Source: Leptospira yanagawae serovar Saopaulo str. Sao Paulo = ATCC 700523 (GTDB taxonomy: Bacteria; Spirochaetota; Leptospiria; Leptospirales; Leptospiraceae). Taken from it: a DNA stretch of 64,000 bases. This document shows positions 45,865 through 55,001 of the stretch, one piece after another (the first letter of the stretch is position 1; each line of letters opens with the position of its first letter). The notes below the pieces were generated by a model, which saw nothing but the letters and a program-made list of their open reading frames with translations, was not told the origin of the DNA and ran no database searches. The stretch covers positions 310,001 to 374,000 of the forward strand of contig NZ_AOGX02000024.1 in NCBI RefSeq assembly GCF_000332475.2, in the 5' to 3' direction. Made by a program: the position numbers and the translations under genes.

Positions 45865-46872
45865 TTAAACAAACCCAGCGCTTACTTTTAGTTTAATTAG
45901 ACTTCGTATATCGTCTACGCTCAGCCATTCCTGATTTTCACCGCTGTTGTATCGAAAATTTTCCTTACAAAAGTCTCCTTTAAATTTCCTTTTGAAATCT
46001 TCAACATTCCATGAAGTTTTAAATGATGGCAAAATCACGAAATACTTTTCAAACTCAATGGTATTTAATGCATCTGTTTCCGTTATCATCTCCTCATGCA
46101 ATTTTTCTCCCGGACGGATTCCAACTATTCTTGTTTCAATTCCAGGAGCCACCGCTTCAGCTACATCTAAAATTCGATAACTTGGAATTTTAGGAACAAA
46201 AATCTCCCCACCCCACATATTTTCCAAAGCATATATGACTAAATCCACACCTTCATCTAACGTAATGTTAAAACGAGTCATATCCGGGTGGGTAATTGGC
46301 AAATAACCTTTTTCTTTGTGCTTTTGAAAAAAGGGAATCACAGATCCTCGAGAACCCATAACATTTCCATAGCGAACTACAGAAAATTTGATATCATGAT
46401 TTCCTTTATATAGATTTGCCGCGATAAAAAGTTTATCACTACAAAGTTTTGTGGCACCATATAAATTGATTGGAGCAGCGGCCTTATCAGTGGAGAGTGC
46501 TACAACATTTTTCACGCCTCTTTCAATACAAGCTTCAATTAAATTTTGAGCACCCAATACATTTGTTTTGATCGCTTCAAAAGGATTGTATTCAGCGGCA
46601 GGAACTTGTTTTAGTGCAGCTGCATGAATCACAGTGTCAATCCCTTCTAAGGCATATAAAAGCCGAGATTTATCTCTAACATCCCCAATAAAAAATCTTA
46701 TCTGAGGATACTCTTCGCTTGGAAATTCAAGAGACATTTCATACTGTTTTAACTCATCTCGAGAAAAAACAACGATTCGTTTCACATCAGGATAAGCATG
46801 CACCAATCGCGTAATAAATCGTTTCCCAAAAGAGCCAGTCCCACCAGTAACTAATATTGATTTTACATTCAT
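45865..46872 (-). CDS. pseB: UDP-GlcNAc 4,6-dehydratase (inverting)
   Basis: PseB makes UDP-2-acetamido-2,6-dideoxy-beta-L-arabino-hexos-4-ulose, the first step of pseudaminic acid synthesis. The 335-residue protein has GGTGSFGKRFI near residue 10, GDVRDKSRLL, and HAAALKQVPAAEYNP. The active site is in VALSTDKAAAPINLYGATK, with Lys in the place where SDRs have Tyr, as is typical of PseB. Also seen are RYGNVMGSRGSVIPFF and PGEKLHEEMITE. The start has a good Shine-Dalgarno (GGAAAAGGA about 9 bases before ATG). An inverted repeat (46891-46915) sits just upstream in the leader. Confidence 0.94.
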   Translation of the reverse strand: MNVKSILVTGGTGSFGKRFITRLVHAYPDVKRIVVFSRDELKQYEMSLEFPSEEYPQIRFFIGDVRDKSRLLYALEGIDTVIHAAALKQVPAAEYNPFEAIKTNVLGAQNLIEACIERGVKNVVALSTDKAAAPINLYGATKLCSDKLFIAANLYKGNHDIKFSVVRYGNVMGSRGSVIPFFQKHKEKGYLPITHPDMTRFNITLDEGVDLVIYALENMWGGEIFVPKIPSYRILDVAEAVAPGIETRIVGIRPGEKLHEEMITETDALNTIEFEKYFVILPSFKTSWNVEDFKRKFKGDFCKENFRYNSGENQEWLSVDDIRSLIKLKVSAGFV

Positions 46873-46890
46873 TTAATATTCCTTTTCCAG

Positions 46891-46915
46891 AGTTTCAAAG
46901 TCACAAATTGAAACT
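46891..46915 (-). promoter_or_regulatory. Inverted repeat in the pseB leader
   Basis: Perfect 8-base arms AGTTTCAA/TTGAAACT flank a 9-base loop, 18 bases upstream of the pseB start. No T-run follows on either strand, so it is not an intrinsic terminator. It could be an mRNA hairpin beside the ribosome-binding site or a protein-binding dyad. Confidence 0.4.
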
Positions 46916-46942
46916 TAAAATTTCAGCAACAACCACCATCCC

Positions 46943-47950
46943 CTAAACCACCCTCTCCCAATTCCCACCATTAAAAAACCCAACGACATTCTCTGCGGCT
47001 TCTCGTTCCATATCTTCTCTACAGTCATTGGAACAAGAACCCATATGTTGGGTAAGGATCACATTCTCCAAATTACATAAAGGACCCTTATATGGTTCTT
47101 CTTCAAACACATCCATTGCAGCAGCAGAAATCTTTTGGTCTTTTAACATTTGGTATAAGTCGTCTTCATTCACGATGCCACCTCTTGCCGTATTGATTAA
47201 CACTGCTTCTGGTTTCATAGTGAACATTGCCTTGGCATCGAGTAAATTTTTCGTACTTTCATTCAAAGGAATATGGATGGTAAGTGCATCTGACCTTTTT
47301 AATAGTGTTTCCAGATCAACTTGAATCAACTTTGTCGGATTCCAATTTTTACCAAGCGTTTGGTTCATTTCAATCATTTGATCGGAAAGTTTTTGCAACC
47401 GCTCCATCGATTGCTCTTGGTTTAGCAAATCACAGACAAGAATCTCTTTAGGCATGTATCCTAATAAATGGGAAGCGACACGTTTTCCGATCCTTCCAAA
47501 TCCTAGAATGCCGATTGTCGACCCTCCGATCCGCGAGCCGTAAGGCCGTGTCCACTCACCTTTCCGGATTTCCCGGTCCGCATAGGTAACCTTCCGCATT
47601 GCATCAATGATAAGGCTCACTGCGAGTTCTGAGACAGCAGGGGAAACGGCATCAGGGGTATAGGCTACCGAGATTCCCTTTTTGTTACAAAGTTCCAATG
47701 GAACGCTGTCAAGCCCTACACCAACCCGAGAGATGAGATTCAAATGGCTTGTCTCTTTGACGAGTGGAGTAAGATCTTCTGTTCCCGCAATGAGGGCATC
47801 AAAATCTTTGGCTGCTTCCATCACTTCCAGAGGTTTCATCTTCCTTCCCAATGGGTTGATTGTCACCTTATACCCGTTTGACGTCAAAATTTCAAGAGCT
47901 TTCGGACTCGTACGACAAAAGGGAAATGTAGAAACAAAAACGGATTTCAT
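46943..47950 (-). CDS. D-2-hydroxyacid dehydrogenase (SerA-like)
   Basis: A NAD-dependent dehydrogenase of about 335 residues in the D-3-phosphoglycerate dehydrogenase group. It has GVGLDSVPLELCNKKGI, TIGILGFGRIGKRVA for NAD binding, and the catalytic Arg in INTARGGIVNEDDL. Glu is in DVFEEEPYKG and His in LTQHMGSCS. It sits between fcl and pseB in the O-antigen locus, so it may make a keto or hydroxy acid sugar component, or be a passenger. I chose ATG 47950 rather than a TTG seven codons upstream. The gap to fcl is about 110 bases. Confidence 0.85.
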   Translation of the reverse strand: MKSVFVSTFPFCRTSPKALEILTSNGYKVTINPLGRKMKPLEVMEAAKDFDALIAGTEDLTPLVKETSHLNLISRVGVGLDSVPLELCNKKGISVAYTPDAVSPAVSELAVSLIIDAMRKVTYADREIRKGEWTRPYGSRIGGSTIGILGFGRIGKRVASHLLGYMPKEILVCDLLNQEQSMERLQKLSDQMIEMNQTLGKNWNPTKLIQVDLETLLKRSDALTIHIPLNESTKNLLDAKAMFTMKPEAVLINTARGGIVNEDDLYQMLKDQKISAAAMDVFEEEPYKGPLCNLENVILTQHMGSCSNDCREDMEREAAENVVGFFNGGNWERVV

Positions 47951-48012
47951 GGATGTCTGGTTCCAATTCAAAAAAGAATTCTTAATAAATGCTCTGCATT
48001 AGGAACCTTTTG

Positions 48013-48033
48013 AGTCATAGGTAAGGTATGACT
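48013..48033. repeat. Inverted repeat AGTCATA-N7-TATGACT
   Basis: A perfect 7-base dyad in the spacer between fcl and the dehydrogenase gene, 63 bases upstream of the dehydrogenase start. It lacks a following T-run, so it is not an intrinsic terminator. It could be a hairpin or a regulator-binding site. Confidence 0.35.
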
Positions 48034-48060
48034 AAAATTCCCAATGATTCTTGATCGATT

Positions 48061-49017
48061 CTACGGTGAATGAACACCCTTTTGTAAAAAATCTTCATAT
48101 GCCAACCGAACGCCTTCTTTGAGTTCCACTTGGTGTTTCCATCCCATTTGATGGAGTTTGGATACATCCAGTAGCTTCCGGGGAGTTCCATCTGGTTTTG
48201 TAGGGTCCAAAACTAAATTTCCTTGGTAACCAACAACTTCTTTAACAGTTTCTGCAAGTTCTTTGATGCTGACTTCAATGCCGGAACCAACATTTACATG
48301 TTCGCCCCCTTTCGGGTCGCCAGAGACATCATAGTGTTGCATGAGAAATACACAGGCTCTTGCCATGTCTTCTGAATATAAAAACTCACGTAAAGGTTTG
48401 CCAGTCCCCCAAATCACTACTTCTGGAAGATTCTGTTTTTTTGCCTCATGGAACCTTCGAATGAGAGCTGGTAATACATGGGAATTCTCAGGGTGGTAAT
48501 TGTCCCCAGGTCCGTAAAGATTGGTTGGCATGACTGAAATATAATTTGTACCATATTGTCTATTGTAGGATTGGCACATCACAATCCCTGCGATTTTTGC
48601 CACCGCATACGGTTCATTAGTTGGTTCCAATTTTCCATCTAATAATTGTCCTTCATCCATAGGTTGTTTGGCAAACTTGGGGTAAATACAAGAAGAACCC
48701 AAAAAACAAAGTTTTTTGATCCCATATCGGTAAGAAGCATCAATGATATTATTTTGGATTTGTAAGTTCGAAAAAATAAATTCAGCAGGATAGGTATTGT
48801 TGGCATGGATCCCACCTACTTTGGCAGCAGCAAGGAATACATACTCCGGTTTTTCACTTTCAAAAAATTCCAATACTTGGGATTGGTTTTGTAAATCCAT
48901 TTCAGCATGTGATTTCCCAATCACATTTGTAAACCCAGATTGATTTAGTACTTTTACAAGTGCTGAACCAACAAGTCCCTTATGTCCTGCAACGTATATC
49001 TTTGAAGATTGATTCAT
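48061..49017 (-). CDS. fcl: GDP-L-fucose synthase
   Basis: Fcl/WcaG converts GDP-4-keto-6-deoxymannose to GDP-L-fucose by 3,5-epimerisation and NADPH reduction. The 318-residue SDR has [16 protein letters not shown] near residues 9-24, [15 protein letters not shown] (Ser and substrate loop), and the YAVAK active-site motif near 137. [12 protein letters not shown] and [13 protein letters not shown] are also present. The product would feed the GT11 fucosyltransferase at 14.7-15.6 kb. The enzyme supplying its substrate (Gmd) is not in the window. It is one of the first genes after the regulator. Confidence 0.92.
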   Translation of the reverse strand: MNQSSKIYVAGHKGLVGSALVKVLNQSGFTNVIGKSHAEMDLQNQSQVLEFFESEKPEYVFLAAAKVGGIHANNTYPAEFIFSNLQIQNNIIDASYRYGIKKLCFLGSSCIYPKFAKQPMDEGQLLDGKLEPTNEPYAVAKIAGIVMCQSYNRQYGTNYISVMPTNLYGPGDNYHPENSHVLPALIRRFHEAKKQNLPEVVIWGTGKPLREFLYSEDMARACVFLMQHYDVSGDPKGGEHVNVGSGIEVSIKELAETVKEVVGYQGNLVLDPTKPDGTPRKLLDVSKLHQMGWKHQVELKEGVRLAYEDFLQKGVHSP

Positions 49018-49076
49018 GAAAATTTTCCCAATTGAATGTATGAAAGAAGTATTAATTCTATAAATTTCTGATTTTA

Positions 49077-49415
49077 CTAGCTGAGCTCTTCCACAATCTC
49101 ACCTAACTTCTCTACTTCGGCTCTTAAAGCTTCATATTCTCTTTTTTTCTTTTCATAAAAATGAAGGGTCATACGTGCTTTTTCTTCAATGCCTTGCGGA
49201 GTGAGTAAATAAGTATAAGAAAGTTTATTTTTATTATTACGAAAATTATTCATTTTGATTAGGCCTTTGTCAAGGAAGGCCTTCAAAATATAATTCACCT
49301 TCCCTAAACTTAAACCCAAAACATCAGAAGCATCTCGTTGGGAAAGGTGTGGGTTTTCCTCAAGTAACTGGAGTAACTTGAGGTGGTGGTCACTGTATTC
49401 GTAAGAATCTTTCAT
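49077..49415 (-). CDS. MarR-type regulator, EPS-associated
   Basis: A winged-helix DNA-binding protein of about 112 residues at the head of the O-antigen locus, of the MarR EPS-associated type. The HTH reads [20 protein letters not shown], with [21 protein letters not shown] as the recognition helix. The wing is [20 protein letters not shown], and a coiled-coil C-terminus ([19 protein letters not shown]) should dimerise. The start chosen is ATG 49415; a TTG nine codons earlier is possible. Two dyad sites at 49519-49568 upstream are good candidates for its own operator. Such genes commonly mark one end of Leptospira rfb loci. Confidence 0.85.
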   Translation of the reverse strand: MKDSYEYSDHHLKLLQLLEENPHLSQRDASDVLGLSLGKVNYILKAFLDKGLIKMNNFRNNKNKLSYTYLLTPQGIEEKARMTLHFYEKKKREYEALRAEVEKLGEIVEELS

Positions 49416-49518
49416 AGAGAAAAATTGGAGGTTGGATGCCAATTCTTTGGATCTGGCATTCTTGGACTAGGACACATGGCATAGCTTCGCCCCCTGAGTC
49501 CCATACTCTGTCAAAATG

Positions 49519-49535
49519 TGTTCAGTCTTTGAACA
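49519..49535. promoter_or_regulatory. Dyad operator-like site 1, TGTTCA-N5-TGAACA
   Basis: A perfect 6-base dyad with a 5-base spacer, 103 bases upstream of the MarR start. A TTGACA hexamer on the minus strand (49514-49509) begins four bases further downstream, so a regulator bound here would sit next to a -35 element. A matching -10 was not clear. Confidence 0.55.
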
Positions 49536-49551
49536 AAGTAAAGAAATTTTT

Positions 49552-49568
49552 TGTTCATTTTATGAACG
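49552..49568. promoter_or_regulatory. Dyad operator-like site 2, TGTTCA-N5-TGAACG
   Basis: This second dyad has the same half-sites and spacing (5 of 6 bases paired). It begins 33 bases from the start of site 1, close to three helical turns. It overlaps the stop codon of the membrane-protein gene (49560-49562). Repetition of the same half-site at a phased distance suggests cooperative binding of two dimers. Confidence 0.5.
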
Positions 49569-50189
49569 AAATTGGAAAATGAGGGACTGGAAGGCGCGGT
49601 GAATGGCCCAGAAAAAACCAACGGAAAACCAAAGTCCAGGTGTGAATCCGTAGGCATTTGGCGCTAGATAAAGAAAACGTATGGGTTCATTTGGAAAGTT
49701 ATAATGGATGAGAGGGATCAAAAGATAGTGGCTTGTGTGCCTGTTCTCTCTACCTTTCTGGTCATGTGATACCTGTGTCAGAATTTTCGAATAATGCCAG
49801 TTAGCTGAAAATTGATACCCGTGCAAATAAAAGAAAGAATCCCCTATTTTCGGATGATTGGTTGGGAGCATCTCACCTGCTTTACTTTGTAAGAATTTTA
49901 CTTCGTTTATTTCTCCTCGAAAAAAAAATTGAACTAAAAAAATAGAAACCAAAGAAATTACGATTCCTTCTTTCCACTTTCCAAAGAATGTAAAAAATGC
50001 ATAACCCACTCCAAAATAGAGAAATCCTGTTGCAAAATGATTCCAATCCGAATCAGCATAAAAATATACCAAATTTCCACAATACGCAGTGATTCCCAAA
50101 CTGACTGATACAAGAAGGACTTGGATCGGTTCCATCCGAAAGAGTGCGATGTAAAATTTCATTCTACTGCTGCCTAGTTTGCCTTGCAT
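49560..50189 (-). CDS. Hypothetical membrane protein
   Basis: I do not recognise a family. The product of about 200-220 residues is hydrophobic, with about five helices: ALFRMEPIQVLLVSVSLGITAYC, FYADSDWNHFATGFLYFGVGYAFF, GIVISLVSIFLVQFFF, and a C-terminal LWFSVGFFWAIHRAF. A soluble loop between them has HPKIGDSFFYLHGYQF and HYSKILTQVSHDQKG. The start is uncertain: a TTG at 50225, ATG at 50189 or ATG at 50162. It is the last minus-strand gene before the diverging acyltransferase, and the end of its coding region carries one of the dyad sites. Confidence 0.65.
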   Translation of the reverse strand: MQGKLGSSRMKFYIALFRMEPIQVLLVSVSLGITAYCGNLVYFYADSDWNHFATGFLYFGVGYAFFTFFGKWKEGIVISLVSIFLVQFFFRGEINEVKFLQSKAGEMLPTNHPKIGDSFFYLHGYQFSANWHYSKILTQVSHDQKGRENRHTSHYLLIPLIHYNFPNEPIRFLYLAPNAYGFTPGLWFSVGFFWAIHRAFQSLIFQFRS

Positions 50190-50284
50190 TCCATAGAAGA
50201 TTCCGTTTTCGTAAAGCAATTTCAATGGTTGGTCTTTTCGGATTCCAATTGACTGTTTCCTCTTTTTTTTAGATACCTACCTCA

Positions 50285-51403
50285 ATGAAACCAAAAAGAC
50301 ATACTGTCCCTTATGACTTTCTCATCAAACTAGTCAGTTTTGCTAGGGGGCTCGTTTTCCATTCCATCGAAGAAAATTTTCCAGAAAAAGAAGAATTAGA
50401 AGCACCCTATCCTTCAGCTCTTCTCTGTAACCATGTATCAGAAGCTGATGTAGTTTCCCTTGCAATGGTTTACCCAAGACTCAATCCAAAAATCAAAATG
50501 ATCATTCCGGCAAGAGAAGATATCCTAAAACAAGGATTTTTGCAAAAAGAATTTCGCGCAAAAGGAATTCTCAAATGGATATTCAAACTGATTGATGCAA
50601 GTAATATCATTCCAGTTTTATTACGTTATATAGGTGCTGTTCCCATTAAACGTCCGTTTCGTGACAATGCAAGAGAGCTTTTAAAAAAAGGAGAACTCCG
50701 AGATAAGGTTGATAGTGAGTGGACTGATTTAGTAGCTCATATTAGAAAGGGACGGAATTTATTTATGTTTCCAGAAGGAACATACAACCATGACGGTTTT
50801 TTAAATCAGGTAAAACGTGGCGCTTATTACATCAAATCGAAAATTGATAAATTACATTTTAATAGTTTTACTTTAACTTACGATCACTTGTCTTATCAAA
50901 AAACTAAACTTTATATTAAATATGGTAAACCTTTTGAAATACCAAGTGAGATGCCAGCAGACATAGTTGTAAAACTTGTGGCAGACACACTTGGCAAACA
51001 TTATACTGTCACTCTTGGAAATTTAACCTCTTATATATTATTAAAATTGGAAAGAGAAACCAATATCAGAAAACAACAATTAGTGCATTTGTTATTCCAA
51101 GTGAAATCCCAACTGGAAAAACACTCTCCTGAGATTACGATTGCTTCTGAATTACGTAAAGAAAATATCCAAACACAATTAGAATTGATTTTCCAAAAAT
51201 TAAAAAAAGTAAATTTGATTGATTGGGAAGGTGAATTCATCAAAACAAAAGAAGTTTTGTATCATATCCCGAAATCACTTCATAATTTAAAAAAATCAAA
51301 TATTGTGTTGTATCACAAAAACCAACTGACTGCCCACCTTTCCACTTTGGATGAAATTTGGAATGATATGTCATTAAAAATAGGAGTTAATATCAATTCA
51401 TGA
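50285..51403 (+). CDS. PlsC-like glycerophosphate acyltransferase
   Basis: A 372-residue protein with the PlsC/acyltransferase core that transfers an acyl chain to a lysophosphatidate-like acceptor at the inner membrane. Motif I is NHVSEADVV (His and Asp spaced HX4D), motif II is GAVPIKRPF, and motif III is MFPEGTYNHDG. The C-terminal 130 residues are helical and charged, beyond the core, as in some spirochaete members. It begins at ATG 50285, and its stop overlaps the next gene by 4 bases. Confidence 0.82.
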   Translation: MKPKRHTVPYDFLIKLVSFARGLVFHSIEENFPEKEELEAPYPSALLCNHVSEADVVSLAMVYPRLNPKIKMIIPAREDILKQGFLQKEFRAKGILKWIFKLIDASNIIPVLLRYIGAVPIKRPFRDNARELLKKGELRDKVDSEWTDLVAHIRKGRNLFMFPEGTYNHDGFLNQVKRGAYYIKSKIDKLHFNSFTLTYDHLSYQKTKLYIKYGKPFEIPSEMPADIVVKLVADTLGKHYTVTLGNLTSYILLKLERETNIRKQQLVHLLFQVKSQLEKHSPEITIASELRKENIQTQLELIFQKLKKVNLIDWEGEFIKTKEVLYHIPKSLHNLKKSNIVLYHKNQLTAHLSTLDEIWNDMSLKIGVNINS

Positions 51404-51591
51404 AACTAAAACCAATTCGTATGATTCTATTTTCAACTTTGTTTTTATTGGGTTGCGGGACCATCTCACGGGGTTGTGCCAAATACTTTGGTTATGATGA
51501 AGTTTGTGTGGACGGAGTCAAATACATCCAATTCACATCTGGAGCGAGTGTAAAATACAATCCAGATGGAAGTATCGCCACTTGTCGTTAA
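51400..51591 (+). CDS. Small putative lipoprotein
   Basis: A 63-residue product with a basic start, a hydrophobic segment and a lipobox LLGCG (Cys19). The mature part would be about 45 residues and has a GYDEVCVDGVKYIQF block typical of small, conserved Leptospira lipoproteins. The ATG overlaps the stop of the acyltransferase (ATGA), so the two are coupled. Function unknown. Confidence 0.75.
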   Translation: MKLKPIRMILFSTLFLLGCGTISRGCAKYFGYDEVCVDGVKYIQFTSGASVKYNPDGSIATCR

Positions 51592-51599
51592 AATAGGAT

Positions 51600-52478
51600 T
51601 CACTTCTTTCTCAATTTTGCCAGTTCCCAAAGGAAAATAGAAGCTGCACTCGCTACGTTTAGGGAGTTGACTACTCCCATCATGGGAATTCGGACAATTT
51701 TGTCGCATAGAGCTTGTAAATTGATACTCATTCCCTTCCTCTCATTTCCCAAAATGAAGAGCGTTGGGCATTCAATCTTTGTTTCCTGTAACTCCTCCCC
51801 ACCACTGGAATCAGATCCAATCACGGTTAATCCATTCCGTTTTTTCCCATTTTCAACAAAAGAAACCAAAGACCCAAATTCATTTACAAACACAAGTTTG
51901 GTGTGAAACAATGCTCCTAAACTGGAACGGATGACTTTTGGGTCATATACATCGATTGAATGGCCGATTAAAAAAACAAAATCGACTTGGAAGGCATCAC
52001 AAGAACGTAAAATCGAACCAAAATTTCCAAAATCACTTGGGCGATCGAATAGCAGATACAAAGAATCTTTTTTACTTTGAACTGTTTCTACGAAATCACT
52101 GAGATCATATACATTTTGTTGATTCATTTTTGCTGTGATTAGAAGTTCAGAAGGATTTTCTTTTTCTGATAGTTCCAAATATAAATCTTCTTTCACTTCA
52201 AATTGTTTTGCTTTTGAAAAAGAAAGTAACACATCCTTTGCCCAAGATGATAAAACAAAACTTTCTCTGTACAATATCCGAGTGACCTCCCACCTTGCAG
52301 TGATTAACTGCTTGATGGCTTCAGTCCCCTCAACAAAAACTTCTTTTTCCTTACTTCGTTTGGTACGATTTGTCCGAAGGGCAGAAATGATTTGGAATTC
52401 TGCATTCCGGACAGTCATCTTCAGTGGTTTCAAACCATTACCTATTTTGAATTTCCCAAATGATGTATCTGATATCAA
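51600..52478 (-). CDS. SpoU/TrmH-type RNA 2'-O-methyltransferase
   Basis: A SPOUT methyltransferase that 2'-O-methylates rRNA or tRNA. The product is 292 residues from the TTG at 52478, or 272 from an ATG at 52418. The C-terminal core has motif 1 GNFGSILRSCDAF, motif 2 FILGNERKGM, and motif 3 VVNSLNVASAASIFLWEL, the trefoil-knot signature. The N-terminal part holds VEGTEAIKQLI, a SpoU_sub_bind-like region. I prefer the TTG start because AAAAGG lies 5-10 bases upstream of it, while the ATG has no clear ribosome-binding site. It is 12 bases downstream of the reductase gene, probably the same operon. The RNA target is unknown. Confidence 0.85.
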   Translation of the reverse strand: MISDTSFGKFKIGNGLKPLKMTVRNAEFQIISALRTNRTKRSKEKEVFVEGTEAIKQLITARWEVTRILYRESFVLSSWAKDVLLSFSKAKQFEVKEDLYLELSEKENPSELLITAKMNQQNVYDLSDFVETVQSKKDSLYLLFDRPSDFGNFGSILRSCDAFQVDFVFLIGHSIDVYDPKVIRSSLGALFHTKLVFVNEFGSLVSFVENGKKRNGLTVIGSDSSGGEELQETKIECPTLFILGNERKGMSINLQALCDKIVRIPMMGVVNSLNVASAASIFLWELAKLRKK

Positions 52479-52490
52479 TCTTACCTTTTC

Positions 52491-54527
<2,037 letters not shown>

Positions 54528-54585
54528 CTAGGAATTTGGCAAGATTTACTTGCCATTTAAAAGAGAACGGATATAACTTTCTTCT

Positions 54586-55001
54586 GTGGATGTTCTTACT
54601 GCGCAAAAAAAGGGAAAAAGGCGATTCTTTTTGTAGATGATGAATCCATCATTTTACTCAGCATGAAATCGCAAGTGAAACACCACTTCGGAGAACAATT
54701 CAAATACCTTACGGCAGAAAATGCCAAAGAAGCTTGGGATCTCATCGTAGACTTTGAAGAAGAAGGAAATTCAGTCGCCATCATCATTTCCGATTGGTCG
54801 ATGCCTGGTATGAATGGAGATGAATTTTTACGAAAGGTTCACAAACAGTTTCCATCCATTGAAAAAGTGATCATCACTGGATTTGCTGAAGAAACCTTAG
54901 TGGATGCATTGCAAAAAGAAATTGGACTCATCACTTGCTTAAAAAAACCTTGGGACGAGAAAGAATTGATTGCTGCCATCTCCCAAGCAATCGAATCTTA
55001 A
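54586..55001 (+). pseudogene. CheY-like response regulator with apparent start-side frameshift
   Basis: The receiver domain reads AILFVDDES from about 54621, then the phosphoacceptor Asp in IIISDWSMPGMNGDEF, Thr in KVIITGFAEE, and Lys in LKKPWDEKE, so the CheY pocket is complete. However no ATG, GTG or TTG starts this frame before the acidic pair; a stop lies upstream. A GTG at 54586 starts VDVLTAQKKGK in the neighbouring frame, and one extra base in the A-rich run 54605-54619 would join it to the receiver. The first in-frame ATG (54663) would give a 112-residue product without the acidic pair. Either an indel or a sequencing error is likely. Confidence 0.75.

Noticed and set aside
46891..46915. 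Intrinsic terminator at the inverted repeat before pseB
   Set aside because: No run of T follows on either strand and the pseB ribosome-binding site lies immediately downstream.
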